From Atkinsonella hypoxylon (Eukaryota > Ascomycota > Sordariomycetes > Hypocreales > Clavicipitaceae), in assembly GCA_000729835.1 (NCBI GenBank), contig JFHB01000235.1, positions 1-45,030 on the forward strand: DNA of 45,030 nucleotides, read 5' to 3'. Below are positions 34,787-45,030 of the stretch, in pieces. Position numbers and translations under genes: made by a program. Under the pieces are notes generated by a model that saw only the letters and a program-made list of their open reading frames with translations, was not told the DNA's origin and made no database searches. Numbering within the stretch: the stretch's first letter is position 1; every line of letters starts with the position of its first letter.

Positions 34787-37195
34787 CAGCTTAAGGGGCA
34801 AGAGACCCCTAGAGTGTGTAAAAACCACGCTAATCTCTCTTATATAGGATTTCTAGCTAGCAATAGTTATAATGGCGGTTATAATGCTAGTTATCCTATA
34901 GAGGTTTAAATCCCTTAACAGCCTAGTTTTAATCCTAAGGAATATAGCTAAATCGAGAAATTATCTAATTTTAAAGAAGAAGAAGATAATACCAATAACG
35001 ATGCTATAGAGCCATTAGCCCTAGTTCCTAAACGGGCTCCTAGTTAGATTCCTTCTAATAATAGGGATTTAGAAGGTCTAAATCCTAAGTTGCTGGATAT
35101 TAGAGGAAGTAGCTATCTAGATCCCTTAAACGAGGCCTGTAGTTCTTAAGAGATCTAGCAAGATAGGGAGCAACAGGAAGCTAGCTCTAATAATAATTCT
35201 AGTAGTATAAATCCTACTGCTTCTTCTTCCTATAAGAAGCTCCTAGAATTAGCTGCTACTTAGCACGTTAGATTAAGGCATATAGGACTCCCTTTACTAA
35301 AGAAGACTGCTTCTATTACTAAAGGTATTCCTAATTTTATAAAAATTAAGGAAAAGGATTTTAACTGCCTAGCTTGCAACTAAGCTAAAGCTGTTAGAAG
35401 ACCTAGTAAGCATACTATTCCTAACCCCCCTAGATGTTTAAATATTATAGAGGGAGATACCGTTAAAATAGAGCCTATACTATACAATAAGAGGCCTCTA
35501 GTTCTTTTTCTAATTAATAGAAAATTACAGTATAAGTAGTCTTTTAATCTAGCTAATAAAGAGGGTTCTACTCTCTATAGCTATATTAAAGGCTTCTTTA
35601 AGGAATTAAAAAACTAGTATAACTGCTACTCTAAACACCTTTATTTTAATAGTAGTATAGAAATTAATACTAGGTTGTAAGCTTAGCTATCTTCTAAGGG
35701 TATTTGCTTTAGCACCTCTTACCTCTATATTTATAAATAAAATAGGCTAATAGAGAGAGCTATAAGGGTACTTCTAGACTATTTACGTGCTATCTTACAG
35801 TAGTTACAATTACCTCTATATCTATAGTCTTACATCCTTCCTACTATAGTGGATTTAGTTAATACTACTGCAAATAGTACTAAACTACTAAGTTCTAAAC
35901 AGCTATATCTAGCTGATTTAGAGCCTTCTAAGACCTATAAGCCTAATTTTACTAAAATAAAGGCTATAGGCTTCTATTGTAAAGTTCTAATTCCTTTAGA
36001 ACAACAATCTAGGTTGCAGAAGCTAGCTAAAAGAACTATTCCTAGTAGACTTTTAGCTACGCTAGGTTCTAATATATATTTAATATACATTCCCTCTAAA
36101 CAAGCTGTTATAAAAACTAGCTTCGTTAAAATTATAGAAAGAATAGGTTCTATTTTATAGGGCATCTCTAAGGTTCCTATTAGTTCTATAGTGGATAATC
36201 CTTTAGAGGGAGAAATTAATAACTAGCAGTTAGAAGATAATTATACTCCTAAGTATCTTTATTCTAGTTATCTAGATATGCTAAATTATCCACTAGAACC
36301 TATAGAAAATTAAGCTCTTCTACTAAGCAACTCTATAGAAGCTATAGAGGCCCCTAAAGCCCCTATACCTATAGAAACACCTATAGAAGCTACTATAGAA
36401 GCTAAAGCTAATGCTAATACTATAAATTTAAATGGAGATATATTTTCCTTAATTAAGGATCTATGCTTTAAGGCAAGGACTAAAGCAGCTATTACTTCTA
36501 ATAGTAAGAATAAACTTCCTAATACATAGAAGCAAGCCCTAAAAAGCTCTGCTAAGCAGCATTGGATAGAAGCTACCTATAGCGAATTTAAGCAGCTATT
36601 AGCTGCTAGAACCTTTAAATTTATAGGGAAAGACTAAGTACCTAAGGGCTAAAGAGTTCTAAAGAATAGGCTTATCTATAGGCTAAAAAAGGATAAAGAA
36701 AATAATCCTATAAAATATAAGGCCTGCCTTGTTGCTAAGGGATTTATGCAAATAGAAGGTTAAGATTACCTAGAGACCTTTGCTGCAACTAGTATTCCTC
36801 CTAGCTAGCGTATATTATTAGCTCTTGCAGCTTTTAATAACTAGGAAGTCGAGCAAATCAACTTTATAGGAGCGTTTTTAAATAGCAAGCTAAAAGAAGC
36901 TATTTATATAGAAATCCTAGATAGATTCATTGAATTTGTAGAGCAAGCATTGCCATCAGTAGCTAAGCTACTAAAAAGCTGTAATTACAGGCCTTCTAAA
37001 GACTAAGTAATTAAGCTAGAAAAATCCCTCTATGGTTTAAAGCAAAGTCCTAGAGAATGGCAGCAAATTCTAACAGAATTACTTCAAAAGCATGGATTTA
37101 AACCTCTTATATCAGACCCAGCAGTCTTTTATAACCCAGCTACATCTACATATATTGCTACTTATGTAGATGACTGTCTTCTAATTGGGCCTAAT
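34787..37195 (+). pseudogene. Element C pol remnant (integrase, linker, reverse transcriptase)
   Basis: It resumes after the CAGCT duplication. Pre-integrase HVRL-H (near 35266) and CLAC, integrase EGD (near 35455) and the GLIERA-like third acidic site (near 35753) are followed by an open linker stretch (35849-36160). The RT has INFIGAFLN, YGLKQSPREWQQ and an intact YVDD at 37164-37175, where A and B have YVDN. The frame is cut by E2 at 37195, six bases past the IGPN motif. Fewer stops occur near the 3' end than in A. Confidence 0.86.
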
Positions 37196-37438
37196 TGTTA
37201 CGGGATAATCCTACAGACCCGCAGGTCACTAGTGCACGTGACCGCAATCATGTATAAGTAGTCAGAAGCAACACTTAGGTAGTTAGATTGAACAATCAAC
37301 TATTATTTACTAGAACACTATTACTAGATACTCCCTACAGCAACTCTTATAACTCCTCTTATAAATCTTTATATAACCTGTTAAATCTAACAACCTATTG
37401 TTACTTCTAATAAACCTATATTAGATTATACTGTAATA
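37196..37438 (+). repeat. 5' LTR of E2
   Basis: 243 bp, TGTTACGGGATAA to CTGTAATA. The first ~130 bp is nearly free of RIP and shows GGTCAC-tagtgcac-GTGACC, a 6-bp inverted repeat. Confidence 0.93.
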
Positions 37439-37500
37439 AGTAGTAGCAATTGCTTCTAATTGTTGCTAACCCTCCTTAAGCTTAAAAAGCTAAAATTGTA
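37439..37500 (+). other. E2 primer-binding region and leader
   Basis: 62 bp, beginning AGTAGTAGCAATTGCTTC. The tRNA was not identified. Confidence 0.5.
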
Positions 37501-38140
37501 ATGTTTAAGATAGAGCAACTTTAGAAGAAGCTTAGTAGAAGGAATTATATTCCTTTTACTAATAGAGAACTTAAAACTATACACTAATTCTATAAATTTT
37601 ACCGCTAAAATCTAGATTTCTAGATTTAAAAAAGGGATCTTATGCCTTAGGAGAAAAGAAGCCTACTACTTTATCTTACTTGCTATAAATTCGTTAATAA
37701 ACAGCTTAAATTGTATAACTAACCTAAGCTAGTAGAACTACCTTCTTACTAGAATACTGTTAATGCTTCTATAGTACAGTAGGTGTAGAGGCAGGTTAAT
37801 AGAATTATTAATAAGGCTAAATCTGCTGGACTCCTTACAGATTTACTAACAGTAATGCTAAAAGGAAAAGCTAAGGCTAAATTATCTAGATCTAATAGCT
37901 TAGGAGATACTATCTATAAAGCTAGTGCTAGTTCTACCTAGGATATTAAAGGAAAGTAAGTATAGGGATCTAGATTTACACTGCTTACTAAGGACCTAGA
38001 TCTATTAGATACGCCTTAAACTACTAGGAAGGACTTACTAATTGAAGAACTAGCTAAAATCTCGCTGCTTTCGCAGGCCTACTAGAGGTTTTATACCCCT
38101 AGGCTAGGGCATAAAGCAGAGGAAGCAGCAGATTCACTTA
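37501..38140 (+). pseudogene. E2 gag remnant
   Basis: The only copy of this family with ATG (37501) still in place; E1 and E3 read ATA. Translation through stops begins MFKIEQL-KKL and includes ITNKAKS-type and LTDLLTVMLKGKAKAKLS text. Most apparent stops are TAG from TGG or CAG. No domain was recognised in this N-terminal part. It ends at F's insertion after GATTCACTTA. Confidence 0.75.
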
Positions 38141-38844
38141 TGTTAAAAATAAGCTACCCTGTATAGCCTATTTTTATGCTTGCTAGTTGCCTATTAGTTG
38201 CTCTATCACGTGACCCTAACTAGGTCTTGTTACGTTAATTTTTGGTAGAGATATCGCTGTTACTAGATGCGAAACATCTAGATTCGACTAAGGCAAAGTT
38301 GCCTAACCTATAGTTAACTTTAACAGCGATTTTCTCCACAACTAGTAATAGTAGAAATTTAAGAAGTATACTATTTAAAAGCTAAGAATTAGGGCTATTT
38401 AATGGTATAATTGTTGGATAGAGTTGCTTATAAGGGTTGCTTATTATTAGTGGAATTTATTAAATTATGCACATAAGCGTCTCGTTTGTATAGCTGTAAG
38501 TCGATTTTTTTGTTTTTATATAGTAAATCTTTTTGTAGAAATTATAAAGTAGCCTATAAGCCCCTTCTAGCAACTACAGCCTACTAATATAGTTAAAGGG
38601 TCTATAAGGGACTAGAAAGATTTAAGATCCTACCTTTACTGTTTATTACAGCGCTCTCAATATAAAGATACTACTATTACAGTTATCTATTGCCTCTACG
38701 TAATCTATACTATACACTACAGCTTAATTTAGGCTGCTGCTGCTTCTACTACGTGATAATTGCTAGGAGCAATTACAGGTGCTAAATCTAAGAGACTACT
38801 ACCCTTTAAGATATCTAGTTCTGTAATCCCTATTATTTTCAAAA
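38141..38844 (+). repeat. 5' LTR of element F
   Basis: 704 bp, TGTTAAAAAT to TTTTCAAAA. The last bases (CAAAA) match solo LTR X, not the CAATA of A, B and C. Confidence 0.9.
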
Positions 38845-39802
38845 GGTTATAAGCCCGGAAGACCTATCTGCAAGCTGTTAGCCTGCTAAAATCTACTATT
38901 GTATACTGTATTACCCACTAGAAGCTATATTAAGACCTGCGCTAGCAGCTATTGCTGCTATTAGTAGCTTGCTGGAAGCTATTAATACCTACCGCACATA
39001 TATCGCTAGCCACTATACTGGTGTTTTCATTCTGCCCACCCTGTGCCTTCTGCACTCTATACACCCTATATATACACACTTTTAAAGCTATTCTTAATAG
39101 CTAGGTTCTATCGTTGCGCAACATCAAAATATACACATCTATATACATTACATTTGCACTGCAAATCGTTTTATTAGGCACTACCTAATTAATTATTTCT
39201 ATTAAGAAATAAGCTTAGCGCTGCACTGTATCGCTTGTTGTTGTGCTGTTATCTTGTATATTGTGCACCCTATGCACCTCTGTTAGTGGCTATACTACAA
39301 TTTGTAGTGCACACCTAATAGCTCTTGTTGCAGATATTTCTGTGTTTTTAGTTGCAGAATCAATTTATATAGTAATCCCACTGGTTGGGATTTTAAAGTA
39401 GGAATTAGCTAGATATCCCTAAATTAGCTATGCCTAGGTCTCCACTGATTTATTAGAACCTAATTAGAGAAGAATCTCCTGAATTTTTTAGCTAAAAATA
39501 GCTAGAACCTATATTTTATGCCCCTCGCGACCGCTTGTTAATCTAGTCTACTATACAAATTGTATGCGTATATAGATCGCAATACAACGCAGCTTTTAGA
39601 GCCCGTTATACCTATTACAAAAGAAATTGGAGAAAAATCTCAGTATAATTTCTAAAGATATAGAGCACTTCTAGGCCTATAATAGAGCAATCTATTGATA
39701 TCTAGTAGAGGTTATTACTGTTATTTACTACCTTTTCCACTGTAATTTAGGCTATAATTAGCTATAAAGAGCGTTAAATTAGCTATATTTTAAACCCTTA
39801 AA
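38845..39802 (+). other. Element F primer-binding site and leader
   Basis: GGTTATAAGCCCGG (38845-38858), then a leader homologous to A, B and C with no retained open frame. Confidence 0.8.
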
Positions 39803-40220
39803 ATAGCACTAAAAGGAACAGGCAAGGGAAAGAGCACAAGCCCTAAACGGGGTAATAGTTCTAGTACACCAGCTACAGCTACTGCTACTAGCTTTCCTGG
39901 TCCAGTAAGGTCCCCCCCTCAGCTAGTAGACTCCTCTTCTAATGAAGAAGATTATACAGCTGAGAAGGCTCTAAAAGAAGCTAAATTAGCTTCTAAAAGA
40001 GTAGTGCAAGTCTATAATGTTTAAGCTGATCTAAAAGCTCAAATGGATAAGCAACAAGAGACCCTAAATAGATTCATTAGGCATAGTAAAGCAAAACAAA
40101 GCCAAAATGAAGGTAATATAGCTGATTTACTAAGTAAATTAGATACTATAATTACATCTATAGGTAATCTCTCTATAGGGTCTCCCTCTAAGGTAGTAGA
40201 TCCTATTACTTCTAAAAGAG
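39803..40220 (+). pseudogene. Element F gag remnant (N-terminal part)
   Basis: It starts at ATA (39803). Only one stop (TAA near 40022) breaks the readable sequence: ALKGTGKGKSTSPKRG, a S/T/P-rich region, AEKALKEAKLASKRVVQV and a coiled-coil-like DKQQETLNRFIRHSKAKQ, then SIGNLSIGSPSKVV. It shows best what the family's Gag N-terminus looked like. It is cut by E3 after TCTAAAAGAG. Confidence 0.82.
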
Positions 40221-40463
40221 TGTTACGGGATAATCATACAGACCCGCAGGTCACTAGTGCACGTAACCGCAATTATGTATAAGTAGTTAGAAGCAACACT
40301 TAGGTAGTTAGATTGAACAATTAACTATTATTTACTAGAATACTATTACTAAATGCTTCTTACAGCAACTCTTATAACTCCTCTTATAAATCTTTATATA
40401 ACCTATTAAATCTAATAACCTATTGTTACTTCTAATAAACCTATATTAAATTCTACTGTAATA
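40221..40463 (+). repeat. 5' LTR of E3
   Basis: 243 bp, TGTTACGGGATAA to CTGTAATA; the first ~80 bp is nearly unmutated. Confidence 0.93.
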
Positions 40464-40525
40464 AGTAGTAGTAATTGCTTTTAATTATTGCTAACTCTTC
40501 TTAAGCTTAAAAAGCTAAAATTATA
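40464..40525 (+). other. E3 primer-binding region and leader
   Basis: 62 bp homologous to E1 and E2, starting AGTAGTAGTAATTGC. Confidence 0.5.
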
Positions 40526-42700
40526 ATATTTAAGATAGAGTAACTTTAGAAGAAGCTTAGTAAAAGGAATTATATTTCTTTTACTAATAAAGAACTTAAA
40601 ACTATATACTAATTCTATAAATTTTACTGCTAAAATCTAGATTTCTAGATTTAAAAAAGGGATTTTATACCTTAAGAGAAAAAAAGCTTACTACTTTATT
40701 TTACTTACTATAAATTTGTTAATAAATAGCTTAAATTATATAACTAACTTAAGCTAATAGAACTACCTTCTTACTAAAATACTATTAATACTTCTATAGT
40801 ACAGTAGGTATAGAGATAGATTAATAGAATTATTAATAAGGCTAAATCTACTAAACTTCTTATAGATTTACTAACAGTAATACTAAAAGGAAAAGCTAAG
40901 GCTAGATTATCTAGATTTAATAGCTTAAAAGACACTATCTATAAAGCTAGTGCTAGTTCTACCTAGAATATTAAAGGAAAGTAAGTATAAAGATTTAGAT
41001 TTACACTACTTACTAAAGACCTAAATCTATTAAATACACCTTAAACTACTAAAAAGAACTTATTAATTAAAGAACTAGCTAAAATCTTACTACTTTTATA
41101 GGCTTACTAAAGGTTTTATACTCTTAAGCTAGAGTATAAAGTAGAGAAAGCAGTAGATTTACTTAGAAAAGAGAACCTCTTACTAGAATAGCTTATAGGT
41201 TTTTCTATAGAAATTAATAGGTAAATTAGTAGAATTAAAGAAGAATTAATTAATAAAATTAGTAAATTATAGAGAGAATTAAATAATAAAATTACTGCTC
41301 TTTAGATAAAGTAATAATACTTAGCTTAAAAGATAGAGACTATACTTAAGCCTTAGAATAAATATAATAAATAATACTATACTTAATAAGGCTTTTAGCT
41401 TAAGGATTATAGGTAAAGGGCTTTTAATTCTTACTTACCTCTAAAAGATAATTAAAACTAAAAGTAAAGTTAAAAGTAACCCTTAAGTAAAGGAAACTAT
41501 ATAATATAGAGATACTTTAAATACTTTAGTACTTTTCTAAAAGAATAGAAGCTACTATAATTTCTAAAGAATCTATTAAAGTAATACTATAATAGTAAGG
41601 CTAAGAAGAGCTAAAATACTAAAAAAGACTAGAATTAAGTATTTAGTAACTTTAAATATTAGTATATAAATTAATAAGTACTATACTATATTAGAAACAA
41701 TAATCTTTAGCTAAATCTAGTAGATAAAAGGCTAAATCTACATTAAAAATAGAATAACTAAAGCAATATATAGTCTTAAACCCCTAAAGAATAAATAGAT
41801 TCTATATAGAAAATTACTAATATTAGTTACTTTAAACCCTTTAACAATAGAAATATCTATAAGCTAATTTTATATAAAGGAAAGTATACTATTTTCTACA
41901 ATATAAAGCTATAAATCTAAGCTATTAAAGACTACTATAGCTGTAGTGCAATTAACGCCTAAGAAGCTATTTACATTAAGCTTTAAACTCTTTTTAAAGG
42001 GAATATATTAATATAGTATAGGTAGTATCTAGATTACTATAAAAAAATAGCTATTTTTAGCAGTTTAAACTCTATTTACACTACTATCTATAAAGAATTT
42101 AGTATATAGATCTAAAATATAATAATATAGCTAGATTTAGCTAAGTTTATAGAGTAAAATATAATTAAAGAAAAATTATTTAGAGAATTTACCTCTAGAG
42201 TATTCTAATATATTTATATAAATAGTAAAACTACTAATCTTTAGCTTCTTTTAAGACTCTATTATAAGCTATACCTAAGATTATAATAGCTATACTTAAT
42301 TTTAACAGTAAAAGACCTAAGATCTATATATATTACTATAGTAAATAATAAGGTTAAAGATCTATAAAAATGCCTTAAGGATCTAAAAAAACAATAAAAG
42401 TTAAAAGACTATAAGGAAGGTATTAATACTTATTATACTTAAAGTAAATCTAATAGTAAGAACTTTAAAAACAATAAAGTAGCTTAAAGTAATTAAGCTA
42501 ACTAAAATAGAAGTAATAGTTAATTTTAGTTCTAACCTCTATTCTATAAAAATTACTAGAATAATTATACTTAATACTTACTATAAAACTAAAGGAATTA
42601 GCTACTAAAAGAGCAGTAACTTTAGCCTTAGTAGAACTAGAATTTAGAGGCTAGCTAGAATTATTAGCTAGAGCTATAGTATTTTTAGTAGCTTTAATAT
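40526..42700 (+). pseudogene. E3 gag remnant
   Basis: The frame opens with ATA (40526). The first ~800 bp match E1 and E2. A central Gag domain is readable around 41880-42420 (for example LDLAKFIEQNIIKEKLFREF, then KDLKKQQKLKDYKEG), resembling the retrotransposon Gag domain of fungal Gypsy elements. A Q/N-rich tail follows near 42480. No zinc knuckle was recognised with certainty. Stops are dense. Confidence 0.65.
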
Positions 42701-43950
42701 TTCTAATAATAGAGCTTACTATAGAATAATAAGAAATATACCTATATAATAACGTTTAAAGATAAATTTAACTAAAAAGACTATAAAAAGTACCTTAAAA
42801 GCTATAAATACTAGCTAATAGAAGAAGAAGAAATAGTTAATACTAAGGAACTACTAATTAGCCTAAAATCTAACTTTATTAAAACCTATTTTATTAAAAG
42901 TAAAGAAAAGTAAAAAAAAAAGGTTTAAATAAAGGTAAACTAAAAGGATTTATAAGGAATCTAAATAAAGTAAGTAGTTAAAGTAGTTATAAAGCTATAG
43001 CTTATTAAATCTAGTATTTTAAAGTTAAATTCCTTCCTAAAGATTTCTATTTAATTCTATAATAAAGAACTATTATATTAGATCTACCTAAATACTAAAA
43101 CCTCTTTAGTGTTAGTTAATAAAGTATAGTTAACTTAGTTTAGTTAAAATATAAAATAGGCAAAAATAGAGCTAAAACTAGTTACTAAAGTATAATTATT
43201 CTTCTATATCTCTAAGATAGCTACATTTAACTTCTATATCCCTAAATCTATATATAGTGTGCCTATAACTAGCTATTTTATAGTTATAGCTAATATAATA
43301 AGTAACTTAGGGCTAAAGCTTCTTCTAGGTTTAACCTTTCTCTATAATTATAGTATTAAAATCAATTTTATCTACTTTAGAGCTACTATTAGGTCTATTT
43401 ATAATATAGTTGTAGAAATAGGTATCTTTTAGCTAATTTTAAAGATTCTACATTAGAATATAACAGCAGTATAAGCTGTAATAATTCCGCTAAAATTGTA
43501 GAAGTATATTCTAGTTAAATAGAAGGAGGTACTAGCTAATAAAAAGGCTACTGCTTACTATATATACTTAAAATTTAACCTTATTCTAGATATATTGCTT
43601 AGTATAACTAATTAGAAATAAATAGTAGCTTATAACTATTTAGATAAATTTATTATAATCTAGAAAAATTAAAAGGTTATTTATCTTTAGTATAATAAAG
43701 AGCTTAAGGCTAACTATATAATTATAAACCTATTTAATTTATATATATATTTTTCTAAGGATATTACACCTAATAATAGTCTATTGCTTATAGAAGATTA
43801 TAAAATATAGAAAGAAGGTAACAGTAGTAGATTTAACCTTAAGAAAGTTAATAATAGTATCTCTATATATAGAATCTCTTATTCTAAGGATATACTATAT
43901 ATCTACAATAAATATAAGGTTAAGGTAGAAAACTTAAACCTAAATATTAT
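42701..43950 (+). pseudogene. E3 protease-like region
   Basis: Between Gag and RT, text such as VPITSYFIVIANIISNLGL and LLLGLTFLYNYSIKINF (about 43260-43380) is typical of the Gypsy aspartyl-protease C-terminal half (LLLG...L..). The D-[ST]-G active site itself was not located. Multiple stops. Confidence 0.55.
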
Positions 43951-45030
43951 AGCTAAACTTATTAACTTAATAAATAAATACAATATTTATTATAATAGAG
44001 GTATTATTTCTATACCTAAAGACTAGTATATAAGAGTAAATCTAGTAAATAAATAGTAGAAGTAGCTAAAACCTATTTAAATCTACCTACTAAAAGCTAA
44101 AGATAAAGCTAAACTAAATAAGGTTTATAATAAGCTGCATTTAAGTAAAAAGATATTATATTTAAATAACTTAGTAGCTATAGCCTACTTAGCCTTTATA
44201 GTGTAGATTAAAACTTTAATAGAAAGAAAAGAATAAGTTATAGTTAATATAAGGCTGCTTAATAGTGTAGTAATACTAAATATATACTCTTTACTAGATT
44301 AATTAGATATTATAGTAAATATATATAGTAAGAAGATGTTTTTACTCTTTAATATATTAGGGTTTTTCTACTAGCTTTCTATAAGATAAAAGTATTAATC
44401 TTATATAGTAGTAATATTAAAATAAAGATTAAAGGCATTAAATATAGCGCTTATAGGCTTTAAGAATATATTAGCTTTTACTTAATAGTATATAGACTAA
44501 TTATTTTAAAAGCATTAATATTTTATATAAATCTATATTAATAACATTATTATATTCTTTAACTCTACTAAAGACTACCTTATATACCTTAATATAGTTT
44601 TATTAATTCTAGAGAAAAATAAGTTAATAATAGCTATAAAGAAGTTATTTATAAGCTACTTAGCTATTTAGCTATTAGGTTTTATTATTAATAGCAATAG
44701 AATTACTAATATAAATAATAAACTAAAAGCTTTTTAAAAACTTAAGTTTCTAGTAGATCTTATAAATCTAAAGACCTTTATTAGTATAGTTAGCTTTTTA
44801 TAGAAGAGTATTCTATAGTTTAATATATAAATTTACTTACTATAGAAATAAAAGACTACTCTACTATAAAAGCTTTATAAGAAAGGCTTAGCTAATAGTT
44901 TACTAAAACTAATATACTAAAAGAAAGCCTAAAAAGTAATATTTTTACTAAAACTTAAGGAAAAGAAGGCATTTTAAGAGGTAAAAGTATACCTTAATAA
45001 AAATACTATTCTATAGTACTATAACTTTAG
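43951..45030 (+). pseudogene. E3 Ty3/Gypsy reverse transcriptase remnant (partial)
   Basis: RT blocks in order: an IRLLNSVVILNIY block near 44250 (family: R.LN..T..D.YPLP), FNILGFFYQLSI-like catalytic block A near 44350, GFKNILAFTQ-like block near 44456, and the catalytic box YVDD read as Y-I-N-N-I-I-I-FFNS near 44536. LGFIINS and LKFLVDLINLKTFISIV follow, the palm-thumb region typical of Ty3/Gypsy. The window ends before or within RNase H. Catalytic aspartates are replaced by Asn, as expected from G to A changes. Confidence 0.8.

Larger units (their letters stand above)
20077..37195 (+). mobile_element. Element C: Copia retrotransposon (family 1), split by D and by E2
   Basis: A 708-bp LTR, PBS, leader and gag-protease run to 23578. 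Element D is inserted there (TSD CAGCT) and C resumes at 34792 with integrase, linker and RT up to 37195, where Gypsy copy E2 starts. The remaining RT, RNase H and 3' LTR are not in the window. C's LTR shares with F a 12-bp duplication (TAGTTGC...TAGTTGC) absent from A, making C and F sister copies. Confidence 0.87.
37196..38140 (+). mobile_element. Element E2: Ty3/Gypsy copy, cut by element F
   Basis: A 243-bp LTR (37196-37438) matching E1 and E3, a short primer-binding region and the first ~210 codons of gag are present. F's LTR starts at 38141, inside gag. Left flank is CTAAT. The rest of E2 lies beyond the window if it exists. Confidence 0.88.
38141..40220 (+). mobile_element. Element F: Copia family 1 copy, cut by E3
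   Basis: LTR (38141-38844), PBS, leader and the first ~139 codons of gag are present; E3 begins at 40221. Left flank is ACTTA. Sister to C by a shared LTR duplication. F's gag is the least mutated in the window. Confidence 0.88.
40221..45030 (+). mobile_element. Element E3: Ty3/Gypsy copy, running off the window
   Basis: It starts with a 243-bp LTR and continues through gag, a protease-like region and RT up to the window edge. Left flank is AAGAG. The 3' half is outside the window. This copy is the most strongly A/T-converted of the three. Confidence 0.88.

Noticed and set aside
40043..40282. 79-codon frame crossing 40221 as a fusion gene
   Set aside because: It joins element F's gag to the start of E3's LTR only because of the insertion; the LTR part is non-coding.

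Overview
The window looks like a filamentous ascomycete (Pezizomycotina-type) chromosome. The left ~2.9 kb has normal base composition and holds one intact spliced gene. The remaining ~42 kb is a very AT-rich block of nested LTR retrotransposons. Their reading frames are mostly uninterrupted by indels but are full of TAG/TAA codons in place of CAG/CAA/TGG, and paired LTRs differ by C/T and G/A transitions. That is the signature of repeat-induced point mutation (RIP) and suggests silent heterochromatin. No RNA gene, CRISPR array or prokaryotic feature was seen.

Left arm (1-2885): a complete three-exon gene on the minus strand (2330 to 1267) encodes a 242-residue NTM1/TAE1-type N-terminal protein methyltransferase. 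A tandem duplication covers its start codon. The sequence on either side of it shows no recognisable gene.

Retroelement block (about 2886-45030). Boundaries were assigned from LTR termini, primer-binding sites (PBS) and 5-bp target-site duplications (TSDs). (1) Element G, Copia, plus strand, 2886?-5152, truncated; it carries a minus-strand solo LTR 'X' (4117-4810, TSD GAACA). (2) Element A, Copia, plus, from 5153, split by the complete element B, Copia, plus, 9816-17689 (LTRs of 693 bp, TSD AAAAG). (3) Element C, same Copia family, plus, inserted in A's 3' end from 20077. It is split first by D, a different Copia, minus, 23579-34786 (LTRs of 523 bp, TSD CAGCT). D in turn contains E1, an internally deleted Ty3/Gypsy, minus, 24673-29652 (LTRs of 243 bp, TSD TTATT). 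(4) In C's reverse-transcriptase region sits Gypsy copy E2 (from 37196). E2 is interrupted by Copia copy F (from 38141), which is interrupted by Gypsy copy E3 (40221 to the window end). The deepest nesting visible is therefore A > C > E2 > F > E3, and the 3' parts of these elements lie beyond the window.

Functionally, everything right of ~2.9 kb is dead transposon. Gag, protease, integrase, reverse transcriptase and RNase H remnants can be read through the stops. All three Copia families carry a PBS matching the anticodon half of initiator tRNA-Met. The points most worth a second look are the RIP-mutation pattern shared by several copies, a 2.8-kb unexplained 3' segment in Gypsy E1, telomere-like repeats in D's leader, patchy RIP inside single LTRs, and the closeness of this block to an apparently intact methyltransferase gene.
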